From NCBI GenBank assembly GCA_025362035.1, contig JANYIN010000182.1:1-57144 (forward strand): a stretch of DNA of 57,144 nt. Direction: 5' to 3'. A model generated the notes under the pieces. It saw only the letters and a program-made list of their open reading frames with translations. It was not told the origin of the DNA and did no database searches. Position numbers and translations under genes: made by a program. Source of the stretch: Gemmatimonadaceae bacterium. Its GTDB lineage: Bacteria > Gemmatimonadota > Gemmatimonadetes > Gemmatimonadales > Gemmatimonadaceae. Below are positions 1-8,784 of the stretch, piece after piece; position 1 is the first letter of the stretch; each line of letters opens with the position of its first letter.

Positions 1-30
1 AGCGGCGGCGACCTTTCAGTCGCCGCCGCT
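1..30. terminator. Intrinsic terminator hairpin
   Basis: A perfect 12-bp stem (AGCGGCGGCGAC with its complement) closes a 6-nt CTTTCA loop. On the plus strand it is followed by a short pyrimidine-rich run (TTTCT). It lies just past the stop of the minus-strand lipoprotein gene, so it most likely ends the lipA-pdh-lpd-lipB-lipoprotein transcript. It could also end a plus-strand gene outside the window. Confidence 0.75.
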
Positions 31-58
31 TTCTGCCCTTTAGTATTCCCCCGGGAGC

Positions 59-448
59 CTACCGCTTCTTTACCGGGATCTTGTGCGCCTTGTACAGGCT
101 GTCCACATAGTCCCATGACTTACCCACCACCCGCTGGTCGATCATCGCGATGGGGGTCAGATCCTTCCATGGGATGGTGTCCTTCTGCACGCCCACGAAC
201 AGGTGTCTGCCTGTAGGACTGAAGAACAAAATCTCGTAGTTCTTCCCGTCAATCAGATACCGTTCCCGTGTGTACACGTTGGGCAGCGAATCCACGCCAG
301 GCGACTCCTTACCGATGACGGTCAGCAACGAATCCTTCGTGATCCCGGCGTTCACCGCCTCGACGCGCTTGTCCTTGCATGCGCCAAGAAGGATGGCGCT
401 TCCCAGCGCCGCAAACATGAGCCTGCGTGATCCGACAATATTGAGCAT
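59..448 (-). CDS. Small lipoprotein of unknown function
   Basis: The product is about 129 residues. I chose the ATG at 448 over one 12 codons upstream because a GAGG lies 6 nt before it. The N-terminus has basic residues, a hydrophobic run and a lipobox ending LLGAC, so it should be a lipidated, membrane-anchored protein. The mature part is short and hydrophilic, with an FFSPTGRHLFVGV stretch that looks beta-strand-like, and a basic C-terminus (PVKKR). I recognise no family. It lies 56 nt after lipB on the same strand and is probably the last gene of that transcript, ahead of the terminator at 1-30. Confidence 0.7.
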   Translation of the reverse strand: MLNIVGSRRLMFAALGSAILLGACKDKRVEAVNAGITKDSLLTVIGKESPGVDSLPNVYTRERYLIDGKNYEILFFSPTGRHLFVGVQKDTIPWKDLTPIAMIDQRVVGKSWDYVDSLYKAHKIPVKKR

Positions 449-504
449 CGAGTACCTCGAAAGCGCCTGAGTGAAATCGCTCACGTGTGAACGAACCCAG
501 AAAT

Positions 505-1224
505 CTAGACCGGGACCGTGGACGCTGCTACCCGCGCCAGCGAGACGGGGTCCAGGTCGATCGGGACGAGCGAAAACACGTCGGCAAAGGCGCCCACCAC
601 GGCGCGGCGCACGCCGGCCGAAAGTGGCCCCGCCGCATCACGGCCCCCGCGACGCGTCAGTTCCGCCGACAGTGACGTCATCTCCACCTCCCCAATGCCA
701 CACGGCACGATGAGATCGAAGTACGACAGATCCGTTTCGACGTTCAGCGCGAAGCCGTGCCACGTAACCCAATCGCGTGCGTGTAGCCCGATGGAGGCGA
801 TCTTGCGGCCGCCCGTCCACACTCCGGTCAGGCCGACGCTCCGCTCTCCCTCCACGCCGAAAGCGGCGAGGGCACGAATGAGCACTTCCTCCACCTGACG
901 CAGAAACCAGTGTAGGTCCTGCTTGTGCCGCTTGAGGTCCATGATGGGGTAGCCGACGAGCTGGCCAGGGCCGTGAAAGGTCACGTCTCCACCGCGCTCG
1001 ACCTCGTGCACCTCCACGCCTCGAGACGCGAGCGTATCGGGCGACGCGAGCACGTGCTGCGCCTTGGACGAACGACCAAGCGTGACCACCGGAGGGTGTT
1101 CGACCAGAAGCAGCAGATCCTGGTTGAACGCACCAGAAATGCGTGCGCGCGCCACGGCGCGCTGCAGATCGAGGGCGGCGCCGTACGGCTGCACTCCCAG
1201 CTCGCAGATCAGTAGCTGGCGCAC
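505..1224 (-). CDS. lipB: Lipoyl(octanoyl) transferase LipB
   Basis: LipB moves octanoate from octanoyl-ACP to lipoyl domains, the first step of lipoate synthesis in the cytoplasm. The signature RGGDVTFHGPGQLVGYP is at about residues 77-93. The catalytic pair is visible as Lys141 (GRKIASIG) and Cys175 (VPCGI). The frame stays open far upstream to 1584, but that extension lies over lpd and is a shadow. The first start giving the usual LipB N-terminus (RQLLICELG) is the GTG at 1224, so the protein has 239 residues. It is 56 nt after lpd and its partner LipA is at the head of the same block. The start is less certain than the identity. Confidence 0.93.
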   Translation of the reverse strand: MRQLLICELGVQPYGAALDLQRAVARARISGAFNQDLLLLVEHPPVVTLGRSSKAQHVLASPDTLASRGVEVHEVERGGDVTFHGPGQLVGYPIMDLKRHKQDLHWFLRQVEEVLIRALAAFGVEGERSVGLTGVWTGGRKIASIGLHARDWVTWHGFALNVETDLSYFDLIVPCGIGEVEMTSLSAELTRRGGRDAAGPLSAGVRRAVVGAFADVFSLVPIDLDPVSLARVAASTVPV

Positions 1225-1280
1225 GGTGCTCGCGAGTCCACCACCATGCGAATCAGCGCGCCAGCCACCGCCGCGCGGGG

Positions 1281-2684
1281 TCACGCATGAATCATCCGGC
1301 CCAGCGAATCGAGCGATGCCTCCGCAATGGCCTCGGACAGAGTCGGATGCGCGTGGATGGCCAGGTCGATCTCCTCCACCGTGAACTCGTTGGTCCGCGC
1401 AAGGACGAATTCGTGGATCATCTCCGTAGCGTGCGCGCCCACGATGTGCGCGCCGAGTATCTCGCCGTACTTCGCGCCACGGATGACCTTGACGAAACCT
1501 TCGGTCTCTCCGGAGGTACGCGCGCGGCCATTCGCTGAGAAGGGAAATTTGCCGACCTTGTACTCGAGCTTCTGGTCCTTGCACTGCTGCTCAGTCAGAC
1601 CCACCGACGCGACCTCCGGATGGCAGTACGTCGCCCCCGGCACGTTGCTATAGTCGATTACCTGCGCATGATGGCCGGCGATGACTTCCGCCACGATCAT
1701 CCCCTCGCGCTCGCCCTTGTGCGCCAGCATCGGTGGCCCGGCAACGTCCCCGATGGCGTACAGACCCTTGGCGCTCGTCTCCATCTTCTCGTTGATCTTG
1801 ATGAAGCCGCGCTCGGTGAGCTGCACGCCCCGTTCCTTCAGGCCCAGGTCGTCGATGTTTGGCGCCCGTCCGGCAGCCACGAGAACGACGTCGGCCTGGA
1901 GCTCCTTCTTCTCGGCGCCCGACTGCACCGTCATCGTGACCGCGTCCTTGCCGACCTTCACGTTCGAGATCTTTGCGCCGGTGAGGACGTCGATCTTGCG
2001 TTTCCTGAACGCGCGCTCGACCTCCTTGGACGAGTCCTCATCCTCCACCGGCAGGATGCGCGGCATCACCTCGACCAGCGACACCTGCGAGCCGAACGCG
2101 CTGTACACGTCCGCGAACTCGCTGCCTACCGCACCCGCGCCGACGATGATGACCGACTTCGGCGCCTTCTCGAGGATGAGCGCGTCGTCGGACGAGATGA
2201 CGGTCGTCTTGTTTAGTTCGAGCCCGATCTGAGGTAGCCCCTTCACGCGCGATCCGGTGGCGATCACCACCGCTTTCCTGGCGTCGTGCGTCTCCTGTTT
2301 GCCGTCGGCCGCGTGGACCGACACGCTCGTGGCGGACGCGAGCTTGGCCGTTCCCTTGATCCATGTGATCTTGTTCTTCTTGAACAGGAATTCGACGCCC
2401 TTGGAATTCTGCGTGCTCACGGCGCGCGATCGCTTCATCGCGACGTTGAAGTCCAGCGTCACCACACCCGGCGTGACCCCGAATTCTGTCGCCTTCTTCA
2501 TTTTCTCGGCGTACAGCGCAGCTTCGAGCAGCGCCTTGGCGGGGATGCATCCCCAGAGGACGCACGTGCCGCCCAATCCTTCGCGCTCGATGACCGCCGT
2601 GGACAGCCCGAGCTGCGCGCAGCGAATGGCGCCAACATACCCGGCGGGACCGCCGCCGATGAAGATCACGTCATACGTAGCCAT
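1281..2684 (-). CDS. lpdA: Dihydrolipoyl dehydrogenase (E3)
   Basis: The enzyme reoxidises dihydrolipoamide on E2 or H protein with NAD. The 467-residue length is normal for E3. An FAD-binding GGGPAG lies at residues 10-15. The redox disulfide is Cys41 and Cys46 in GGTCVLWGC, the CX4C spacing of the family. A second dinucleotide fold GAGAVGSEFA follows. The C-terminal catalytic His-Glu segment is HAHPTLSEA. It lies 36 nt after the E2 gene and serves the PDH complex encoded here, and probably also the glycine cleavage proteins encoded around 24-27 kb. Confidence 0.97.
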   Translation of the reverse strand: MATYDVIFIGGGPAGYVGAIRCAQLGLSTAVIEREGLGGTCVLWGCIPAKALLEAALYAEKMKKATEFGVTPGVVTLDFNVAMKRSRAVSTQNSKGVEFLFKKNKITWIKGTAKLASATSVSVHAADGKQETHDARKAVVIATGSRVKGLPQIGLELNKTTVISSDDALILEKAPKSVIIVGAGAVGSEFADVYSAFGSQVSLVEVMPRILPVEDEDSSKEVERAFRKRKIDVLTGAKISNVKVGKDAVTMTVQSGAEKKELQADVVLVAAGRAPNIDDLGLKERGVQLTERGFIKINEKMETSAKGLYAIGDVAGPPMLAHKGEREGMIVAEVIAGHHAQVIDYSNVPGATYCHPEVASVGLTEQQCKDQKLEYKVGKFPFSANGRARTSGETEGFVKVIRGAKYGEILGAHIVGAHATEMIHEFVLARTNEFTVEEIDLAIHAHPTLSEAIAEASLDSLGRMIHA

Positions 2685-2720
2685 GAAGACGTCCAGTGAG
2701 TGGTGTCGCTCGATCGGCGA

Positions 2721-4013
2721 CTAGTACACGAGCATGAGGGGATTCTCGACCATCCGCCGGAGTGCCTGCAGGAACTTCGCGCCAACGGCGCCGTCAATGA
2801 TGCGGTGATCGCAGCTCATGGTGACGCGAACGCGCTTGCGCACGACCATCTCGCCATTGACCACCACGACCTTGTCCTCGCCCGCACCGATGGCCAGGAT
2901 CGCCGCCTCGGGCGGGTTGATGATCGCCGTGAATTGATCGATGCCGAACATGCCGAGGTTACTCACGGAGAACGTTGAACCGGTGAACTCTTCGGGCTTG
3001 AGCTTTCGCTCGCGCGCGCGTTTGGCGAGCTCACGAGCATCGCGGGAAATTTCGCTCAAGCGCTTGCGGTCGGCGTCCCAGATGACGGGAACGATGAGAC
3101 CGTCGTCGGTCGCGACTGCCATGCCGAGGTGCACCCGATTGAAGTACCGAATGTGGTCGCCGTTCCAGTGGGCGTTCACTTCCGGATGCTGCGACAACGC
3201 GATGGCGATGGCCTTGATGAGGATGTCGTTGACCGACACCTTGAACTCGTCGCCGAGCTCCGCCATCGCGGTGCGCATCTCCAGCGCGCGCGTCAGGTCG
3301 TATTCCGCCGTGAGATAGAACGTCGGGATAGGGCCGATCGATTCGCCGAGGCGCTTGGCGATGATCTTTCTGATCTGGGTGAGAGGAACGTCGGTGTAGT
3401 CGCCGTCGGCCACGGCAAGTCGGCCGGTCGGCCCGCTCGGCGGCGTCGCCGCATCGCTCTTTGGCGCTCCGCCAGCGGCATCGATGTCGCGCTTGATGAT
3501 GCGGCCGTTGGGGCCAGAGCCCTGGAGGGCGTTGAGGTTCAGGCCACGTTCGGCGGCGAGCCGGCGTGCGAGTGGAGATGAGCGCGTGGGCCCCGTTGGT
3601 GCAGCGGAAAGGGGCGGCGCGGGCGCGGCAGGCTCGGGTGCGGCGGGCGTTGTTGCGGGTGCGGCAGGTGCAAGGGCGGCGGGTGATGGCGCAGACGCCG
3701 CAGGTGTGGCGGGGGCTGGGGCGGCGGCCGCTGCCGGCGCCCCAGCGCTTGCGATCAGTGCGTCGATGTTTTCGTCGACTGGCCCGATCACGCCCACCAG
3801 CGTGCCGACGGGTACGGCATCGCCCTCGTTGATCAGTCGCTTCCGCAACACGCCATCGCCGCGCGCCACCAGCTCCATGATCGCCTTGTCGGTTTCGACT
3901 TCGCCGATAGGATCGCCGGCCTTGACCGCATCGCCTTCGTTCTTCAGCCACTTGACCAGGCGTCCCTCCTCCATCGTGGGTGAGAGCGCCTCCATGAAGA
4001 CTTTTGTTGCCAT
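2721..4013 (-). CDS. pdhC: Pyruvate dehydrogenase E2, dihydrolipoamide acetyltransferase
   Basis: This is the core subunit that carries the acetyl group on lipoate and passes it to CoA. A single N-terminal lipoyl domain holds the modified Lys43 in VETDKAIME. A long Ala/Pro linker follows at about residues 91-140. Then comes a peripheral-subunit-binding domain (SSPLARRLAAERGL ... GSGPNGRIIKRDI) and a catalytic domain ending in the active-site DHRIIDG. Its 430 residues fit a one-lipoyl-domain E2. The linker is highly repetitive in alanine and proline codons. It lies between pdhB and lpd with short gaps. Confidence 0.95.
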   Translation of the reverse strand: MATKVFMEALSPTMEEGRLVKWLKNEGDAVKAGDPIGEVETDKAIMELVARGDGVLRKRLINEGDAVPVGTLVGVIGPVDENIDALIASAGAPAAAAAPAPATPAASAPSPAALAPAAPATTPAAPEPAAPAPPLSAAPTGPTRSSPLARRLAAERGLNLNALQGSGPNGRIIKRDIDAAGGAPKSDAATPPSGPTGRLAVADGDYTDVPLTQIRKIIAKRLGESIGPIPTFYLTAEYDLTRALEMRTAMAELGDEFKVSVNDILIKAIAIALSQHPEVNAHWNGDHIRYFNRVHLGMAVATDDGLIVPVIWDADRKRLSEISRDARELAKRARERKLKPEEFTGSTFSVSNLGMFGIDQFTAIINPPEAAILAIGAGEDKVVVVNGEMVVRKRVRVTMSCDHRIIDGAVGAKFLQALRRMVENPLMLVY

Positions 4014-4027
4014 TGTTGTGACTCTCG

Positions 4028-5008
4028 TCAGTCGAGATACATGACTTTACGAACCGCGGCGATGGTCTTCGGGAGGTCGGGCTTCGCAGCGCGTTCCAGT
4101 CCCTTGGCATATGGCATGGGCACGTCAGCCTGATGCACGCGCAGAACGGGCGCGTCCAGACTGTCGAAGCAGTCGCGCTGGATGTAGTCCACCACCTGCG
4201 CGCCCACGCCGCACACCTCCCAGCCCTCTTCGAGCACGACGGCGCGATTCGTCTTGTGCACGGAGGCCGTTATTGCCTCGACATCCATGGGCCGAATCGT
4301 GCGCAGGTCCACAACGTCCAGACGGATGCCTTCCTTCGCGAGCTGGTCGGCGGCCTGCATCGCCACGAGGACCATCTTGCCGTGCGTGATGATGGAGCAG
4401 TGGTCGCCCTCACGCTTCAGGTCGGCCTTGCCGATGGGAATGGTGTAGTCCTCGTCGGGCACCTCGCCCTTGGTGTTGTAGAGCATCTCGCCCTCCAGGA
4501 AGCACACCGGGTTGTCGTCCCGAATGGCGCTCTTGAGGAGTCCCTTGGCGTCGTATGGCGTTCCCGGCGCAATCACCTTCAGCCCGGGGATGTGCGCGAG
4601 CCACGATTCCCACGCCTGTGAGTGCTGCGCGGAAAGCTGCAACGCCGCGCCATTCGGTCCGCGGAAGACGATGGGGATCTTGAATTGACCGCCCGACATG
4701 TACAGCATCTTGGCCGCGGCATTCACGACCTGATCGATCGCGAGCAGGGCGAAATTCCAGGTCATGAACTCGATGACCGGACGCAGCCCCACCATGGCAG
4801 CGCCGACTCCCACACCCGCGAAGCCGAGCTCCGTGATGGGGGTATCCACGACACGCATCTCACCGAACTCCTGAAGGAATCCCTTGGAGACTTTGTACGC
4901 GCCCTGATATACGGCGACCTCTTCGCCCATCAGGAAGACGCGATCGTCCCGCTGCATCTCTTCGCGAATGGCCGCGCCGAGCGCGTCTCTATACGTGATG
5001 ACTGGCAT
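4028..5008 (-). CDS. pdhB: Pyruvate dehydrogenase E1 beta subunit
   Basis: With the alpha subunit it decarboxylates pyruvate using thiamine diphosphate. The 326 residues start with the family-typical ITYRDALGAAIREEM and contain GEEVAVYQGAYKVSKGF, TPITELGFAGVGVGAA and FRGPNGAALQLSAQHSQ. The C-terminal transketolase-C part includes the VVLEEGWEVCGVGAQV segment. It is 66 nt after pdhA and 14 nt before pdhC. The combination with an acetyl-type E2 and with lipA/lipB favours pyruvate over branched-chain oxo-acids as substrate, although sequence alone does not prove it. Confidence 0.93.
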   Translation of the reverse strand: MPVITYRDALGAAIREEMQRDDRVFLMGEEVAVYQGAYKVSKGFLQEFGEMRVVDTPITELGFAGVGVGAAMVGLRPVIEFMTWNFALLAIDQVVNAAAKMLYMSGGQFKIPIVFRGPNGAALQLSAQHSQAWESWLAHIPGLKVIAPGTPYDAKGLLKSAIRDDNPVCFLEGEMLYNTKGEVPDEDYTIPIGKADLKREGDHCSIITHGKMVLVAMQAADQLAKEGIRLDVVDLRTIRPMDVEAITASVHKTNRAVVLEEGWEVCGVGAQVVDYIQRDCFDSLDAPVLRVHQADVPMPYAKGLERAAKPDLPKTIAAVRKVMYLD

Positions 5009-5074
5009 TACTGGTCGGGTTGGGTTGAGGACGCGCGTCTGTTCCGGCTGTCCGCTGACACGCCGGCACCATGT

Positions 5075-6085
5075 TCACGTGGTGGTATCCGCGTACACGT
5101 CCTCGTACAACGCCTCCAACGGCAGCTCCGGCGACGCGTCGGCAAAATCCCAGGCGTCCTGGACCACGGCCTTGATCTCCGCGTCCATGGCCCGCAGGTG
5201 CTCCTCCGTCAGCGTGCCGTTCGCCTCCATGCGCTGCCGCAGTAGCGTGATGGGATCACGCTTCATGTACTCCTCGAGTTCCGCCTTCGTGCGATAGGTT
5301 CCGCTCACGGCGTCCGACATCGAATGACCCATGAACCGGTACGTACGGATTTCCAGCAGCGTCGGATGCTGTTCCTTCCGCGCCCGCTCCACCGCTTCGC
5401 CCACTGCCGCCCGGACGGCGAATACGTCCTGCCCGTCGCACTGCTGCCGCGCCATGTTGTACGCGGCGCCGCGCTCGTAGATGTCGTGAATGGCCGAGGC
5501 TCGCTCGAGCGACGTGCCCATGCCGTAGCGATTGTTCTCGATGATGAAGACGCATGGCAGCTTCCAGAGCGCCGCCATGTTCAAGGCTTCGTGGAATGCG
5601 CCGGTGTTCACGACCGATTCGCCCATGAAGCACACGATGCATTGATCGCCGCCACGGTACTTGATGGCGAAACCGACACCGGTGGCGAGCGGTACGTGGC
5701 CGCCGACAATGCCATGGCCACCCAGAAAGTTCGTGTTCGCGTCGAACATGTGCATCGAACCTCCCTTGCCGCGCACGCAACCGTCCTGTCGCCCGAACAA
5801 CTCCGCCATCACCGCGCGCGGCGTCATGCCACGCGCGATCGCCTGGCCGTGGTCGCGGTAGGTCGTGATGACATAGTCGTCGGGTCGGAGCATGCTTAGC
5901 GTGCCGGTGCTCACTGCTTCCTGCCCGATATAGAGATGGCAAAAGCCGCCGATCTTGCCCAGCGCGTACGCCTCGGCGGTTCGCTCCTCGAACCGGCGCT
6001 GCAGCAACATGGAATGCAGTAGCGCCGTGTCGCGGGCGGCGTCCTTTGTGTCAGCTTCGAGTTTCTTCTTGGCCATGGAAAGCAT
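5075..6085 (-). CDS. pdhA: Pyruvate dehydrogenase E1 alpha subunit
   Basis: This subunit binds thiamine diphosphate and forms the alpha2beta2 E1 with PdhB. Family features are FCHLYIGQEAVSTG, TTYRDHGQAIARG, KGGSMHMFD and GHGIVGGHVPLATG. The cofactor motif normally reading GDG here reads GES (residues 155-157), and the closing Asn pair is present at 184-185 (IENNRYGMG). The phosphorylation-loop region YRFMGHSMSD is intact. The start may be the ATG at 6085 or the one at 6076 (MAKKKLEAD); neither has a clear ribosome-binding site. lipA lies 95 nt upstream. Confidence 0.94.
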   Translation of the reverse strand: MLSMAKKKLEADTKDAARDTALLHSMLLQRRFEERTAEAYALGKIGGFCHLYIGQEAVSTGTLSMLRPDDYVITTYRDHGQAIARGMTPRAVMAELFGRQDGCVRGKGGSMHMFDANTNFLGGHGIVGGHVPLATGVGFAIKYRGGDQCIVCFMGESVVNTGAFHEALNMAALWKLPCVFIIENNRYGMGTSLERASAIHDIYERGAAYNMARQQCDGQDVFAVRAAVGEAVERARKEQHPTLLEIRTYRFMGHSMSDAVSGTYRTKAELEEYMKRDPITLLRQRMEANGTLTEEHLRAMDAEIKAVVQDAWDFADASPELPLEALYEDVYADTTT

Positions 6086-6180
6086 CAGGGTGACAGCGTA
6101 CGGAGCGAGCGGGTCGTGGCGTAGAGAAGCGCACGGGGCGCGGCATGGTTACATGCGGTGGGCGCGAGGCAACGCACGCC

Positions 6181-7098
6181 TCACGTTGAACTCACTCCGG
6201 CTGCCTGTACCTGTTCCCAGGCGTGATACGACGAGCGCACGAGCGGGCCACTCTCGACGTGCCGAAAACCAAGCTCCATGCCGATTTCATAGAAGCGACG
6301 GAAATCATCGGGGGTGACGTAGCGGTCGAGGGCCACGTGACCCTCCGACGGGCGCAGGTACTGACCCAACGTGAGAACATCCACATCCACCGCGCGTAGA
6401 TCCTTCATGACGGCCACGACTTCCTCGTTCGTCTCGCCCATGCCCAGGATCATACCCGTCTTGGTGGGGATGTGCGGTGCGAGGCGTTTCGCGGCGGTGA
6501 AGATTCCCATCACTCGCTGATAGCGCCCGCCCGGCCGGCATTTCTTGTAGAGACGCGGCACCGTTTCCGTGTTGTGATTGTAGATGTCCGGCGCTGCCTC
6601 GAGCACGGTGCGGATGGACTCCTCCTTTCCCTGAAAATCGGGGACGAGCACTTCCACCGACATCCCGGGATTGCGGAGTTTGATCTGCCGAATGGTCTCC
6701 GCAAAGGCCCACGCTCCGAAGTCGGGCAGGTCGTCGCGATCCACCGAGGTCAGGACCACATGCTGCAGCTGCATCGTCGTCGCGGCTTCAGCGACGCGTT
6801 CGGGCTCGGAGGGATCGAACCTGGGCGGCCTGCCGTGCGCCACGGCGCAATACGCGCAATTCCGTGTACACACGTCGCCCAAAATCATGAAGGTGGCGGT
6901 GCCGTGCTCCCAGCACTCACCGACATTGGGACAGTGCGCTTCCTCGCAGACCGTGTGAAGATCGAGGTCCCGCATCAACTGTTTCAAACGCAGGTAGTTC
7001 GGCCCCCCGGGCGCCTTCACCTTCAGCCAGGACGGCTTTCGTTCGGGCAGCGCCGTCGCCCGATGGCGACCCATGATCTGGTACAGACTCTCAGCCAT
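6181..7098 (-). CDS. lipA: Lipoyl synthase (radical SAM)
   Basis: LipA inserts two sulfur atoms into protein-bound octanoyl groups. Both iron-sulfur clusters are visible: the auxiliary cluster Cys51, Cys56 and Cys62 in CEEAHCPNVGEC, and the radical-SAM CX3CX2C at Cys77, Cys81 and Cys84 in CTRNCAYC. The C-terminus contains the conserved RSSYHA that ligates the auxiliary cluster. Its 305 residues are typical. It heads the minus-strand block lipA-pdhABC-lpd-lipB, so lipoyl synthesis is co-encoded with its main client. No clear sigma-70 promoter was found in the 192 nt upstream. Confidence 0.97.
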   Translation of the reverse strand: MAESLYQIMGRHRATALPERKPSWLKVKAPGGPNYLRLKQLMRDLDLHTVCEEAHCPNVGECWEHGTATFMILGDVCTRNCAYCAVAHGRPPRFDPSEPERVAEAATTMQLQHVVLTSVDRDDLPDFGAWAFAETIRQIKLRNPGMSVEVLVPDFQGKEESIRTVLEAAPDIYNHNTETVPRLYKKCRPGGRYQRVMGIFTAAKRLAPHIPTKTGMILGMGETNEEVVAVMKDLRAVDVDVLTLGQYLRPSEGHVALDRYVTPDDFRRFYEIGMELGFRHVESGPLVRSSYHAWEQVQAAGVSST

Positions 7099-7290
7099 TA
7101 CGGGTAGCCGGACAGACGATCGGACTGTGGTGTCGGGCGTCGGAACAAACCAGCAGCGACGGTCCGGCAGGGGGAGCGCCGACGACGCGGAGGCTGCTCG
7201 AGCCCCAACGGAATCGCGGTTCGTGCGAACAATAACGATCGGGTTTCTCGGAGGTAAGTGAGCATAACCGTCGAGCCGACTTTTCAGCGG

Positions 7291-8367
7291 TTATATCGAG
7301 AATCGCTGGCAAGAGAACAAGGCGAGCGAACCGTCCGTTCGTTCCCCGGCGAGCATGTCGCCCAGCTCGCTGGCGGCCCACGGGGCCAGAAGAATGCCGT
7401 TGCGGGAAAAGCCGCAGGCATACACGAGTTGGGGAACGTCCGGGTCGGGGCCCAGGATGGGCAGCTCGTCGGGCGTGACCGGCCGCAAGCCCGCCCAGTG
7501 TTCGATCACTTTCGCCTCCGAAAGGGCCGCAATGGCTCGGGTGGCGATCGAACGGAGCGCATTGCCTCCCTCGTGTGTTGTCTCATTCGCGAACCCGACC
7601 GCCTCGCTGGTCGCACCCACCAGTAGCGTTTCTCCCCGCGGAACGAGGTAACCGCCGCACGCGTACGTGACGTGCCGGATTGGAAGACCGTCCAGGCGCA
7701 GCAGCTGTCCGCGTAGCGGGCGCACCGGCAGACGCGTCGGCAACCCCGACAGACTCGCTGCCCATGCCCCCGTCGCGAGGATCATGCGCGGGGCTTCGAA
7801 GCGCGACGCACCCGCGGTCGTCACCGTGGCCATGCCGCGCGGGAAGGCCACTCGCACGACAGTGTCCTGGAGCCTGTCAATCCGCTGCTCACGCTCCACG
7901 GCGACGTCGAGTGCCCGCATCAGGGTTACGTTGTCCACGGCGCCATCGAACCGGTGCAGCACGGCGCCCGGATGGCCAGCCAACGCTGGCTCGAGCCTGG
8001 CGAGGTCGCGATCATCAAGGCACAGCGCGGTGAGGGCGGCTTGGCTGGCCAGCTCTTCCCAATGCACCCGCGTTTCCGCGAGCTGAAGGATCCCGTTGCG
8101 ATCCAGCGGGACGGGGATACCGGTCCGATCGCACAGGTCCGCGAGGAACTCCGGGTAGAGGTCTCGCGCCCTGACGGCCACCGATTTCGCATCGAGCGAC
8201 AGGCCTTCCACGGATGGCGCCAGCATGCCGGCGGCCTCTCGAGACGCCGCCCCTGGCCGAGTCGCGTCGATCACCGTGACCGCGAGTCCGCGCCGAGCTG
8301 CGGCCAGGGCCGTCGTCAGCCCCGCGATACCGCCGCCCACGATCAGCACGTCGGTCGATCTGGTCAT
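7291..8367 (-). CDS. thiO: FAD-dependent glycine oxidase (ThiO-like)
   Basis: This is a DAO-family oxidase; ThiO makes dehydroglycine for the thiazole of thiamine. The N-terminal dinucleotide fold is VLIVGGGIAGLTTA. The ThiO-like segment EAAGMLAPSVEGL follows, and the C-terminal FAD segment is GLRPVTPDELPILG. The 358 residues match the family. No other thiamine gene is adjacent, so a different small amino acid as substrate remains possible. It lies upstream of the lipA block on the same strand with a 192-nt gap. Confidence 0.82.
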   Translation of the reverse strand: MTRSTDVLIVGGGIAGLTTALAAARRGLAVTVIDATRPGAASREAAGMLAPSVEGLSLDAKSVAVRARDLYPEFLADLCDRTGIPVPLDRNGILQLAETRVHWEELASQAALTALCLDDRDLARLEPALAGHPGAVLHRFDGAVDNVTLMRALDVAVEREQRIDRLQDTVVRVAFPRGMATVTTAGASRFEAPRMILATGAWAASLSGLPTRLPVRPLRGQLLRLDGLPIRHVTYACGGYLVPRGETLLVGATSEAVGFANETTHEGGNALRSIATRAIAALSEAKVIEHWAGLRPVTPDELPILGPDPDVPQLVYACGFSRNGILLAPWAASELGDMLAGERTDGSLALFSCQRFSI

Positions 8368-8516
8368 CCGGGAAGCCGACGTCTTGCGCGCGGGCAGGTC
8401 ATGGGCGCAATCTCACCTGGCGGCGTCGCGGGTTCCAGAGCCGCGCCGCTTCGCGACGTGAAACCTCACCGGGACGTCGCGCGTACGGAGGTCAGACTCG
8501 TTCTGGAGAAAGCCCC

Positions 8517-8732
8517 ATGTTCCGCACCATCTTCATGATCGGCCTGTTCGCACTCGGCGGGCTGTTTCTCCTCAAGCTGATCTTCGGCCTTGGATTCGGC
8601 CTGCTCGGCTGGGTAATCGGATTTGCCATCAAGGCGGCGATCGTTGGCGCGCTGATTTACCTTGTCATCCGGATCTTCAGTCCCGACACCGCGCGGCGGC
8701 TCAGGGAAAAGTTCTCAGGTTCGAGCTACTGA
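8517..8732 (+). CDS. Small two-helix membrane protein
   Basis: The product has 71 residues. Two hydrophobic stretches at about 2-25 and 29-50 should span the inner membrane, followed by a short basic cytoplasmic tail (DTARRLREKFSG). A GGAGAA sequence lies 5 nt before the ATG, which supports this as a real gene. It is divergent from thiO with 148 nt between the starts. I recognise no family and no function can be inferred. Confidence 0.72.
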   Translation: MFRTIFMIGLFALGGLFLLKLIFGLGFGLLGWVIGFAIKAAIVGALIYLVIRIFSPDTARRLREKFSGSSY

Positions 8733-8784
8733 GAAAATCGACGACGCGGATCGCGCGGATCAACAGCGCGGACTCGCCCGGATA

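Noticed and set aside
3031-4110. Long minus-strand frame over the E2 gene
   Set aside because: It is a shadow frame; the E2 reading frame has clear lipoyl, binding and catalytic domains.
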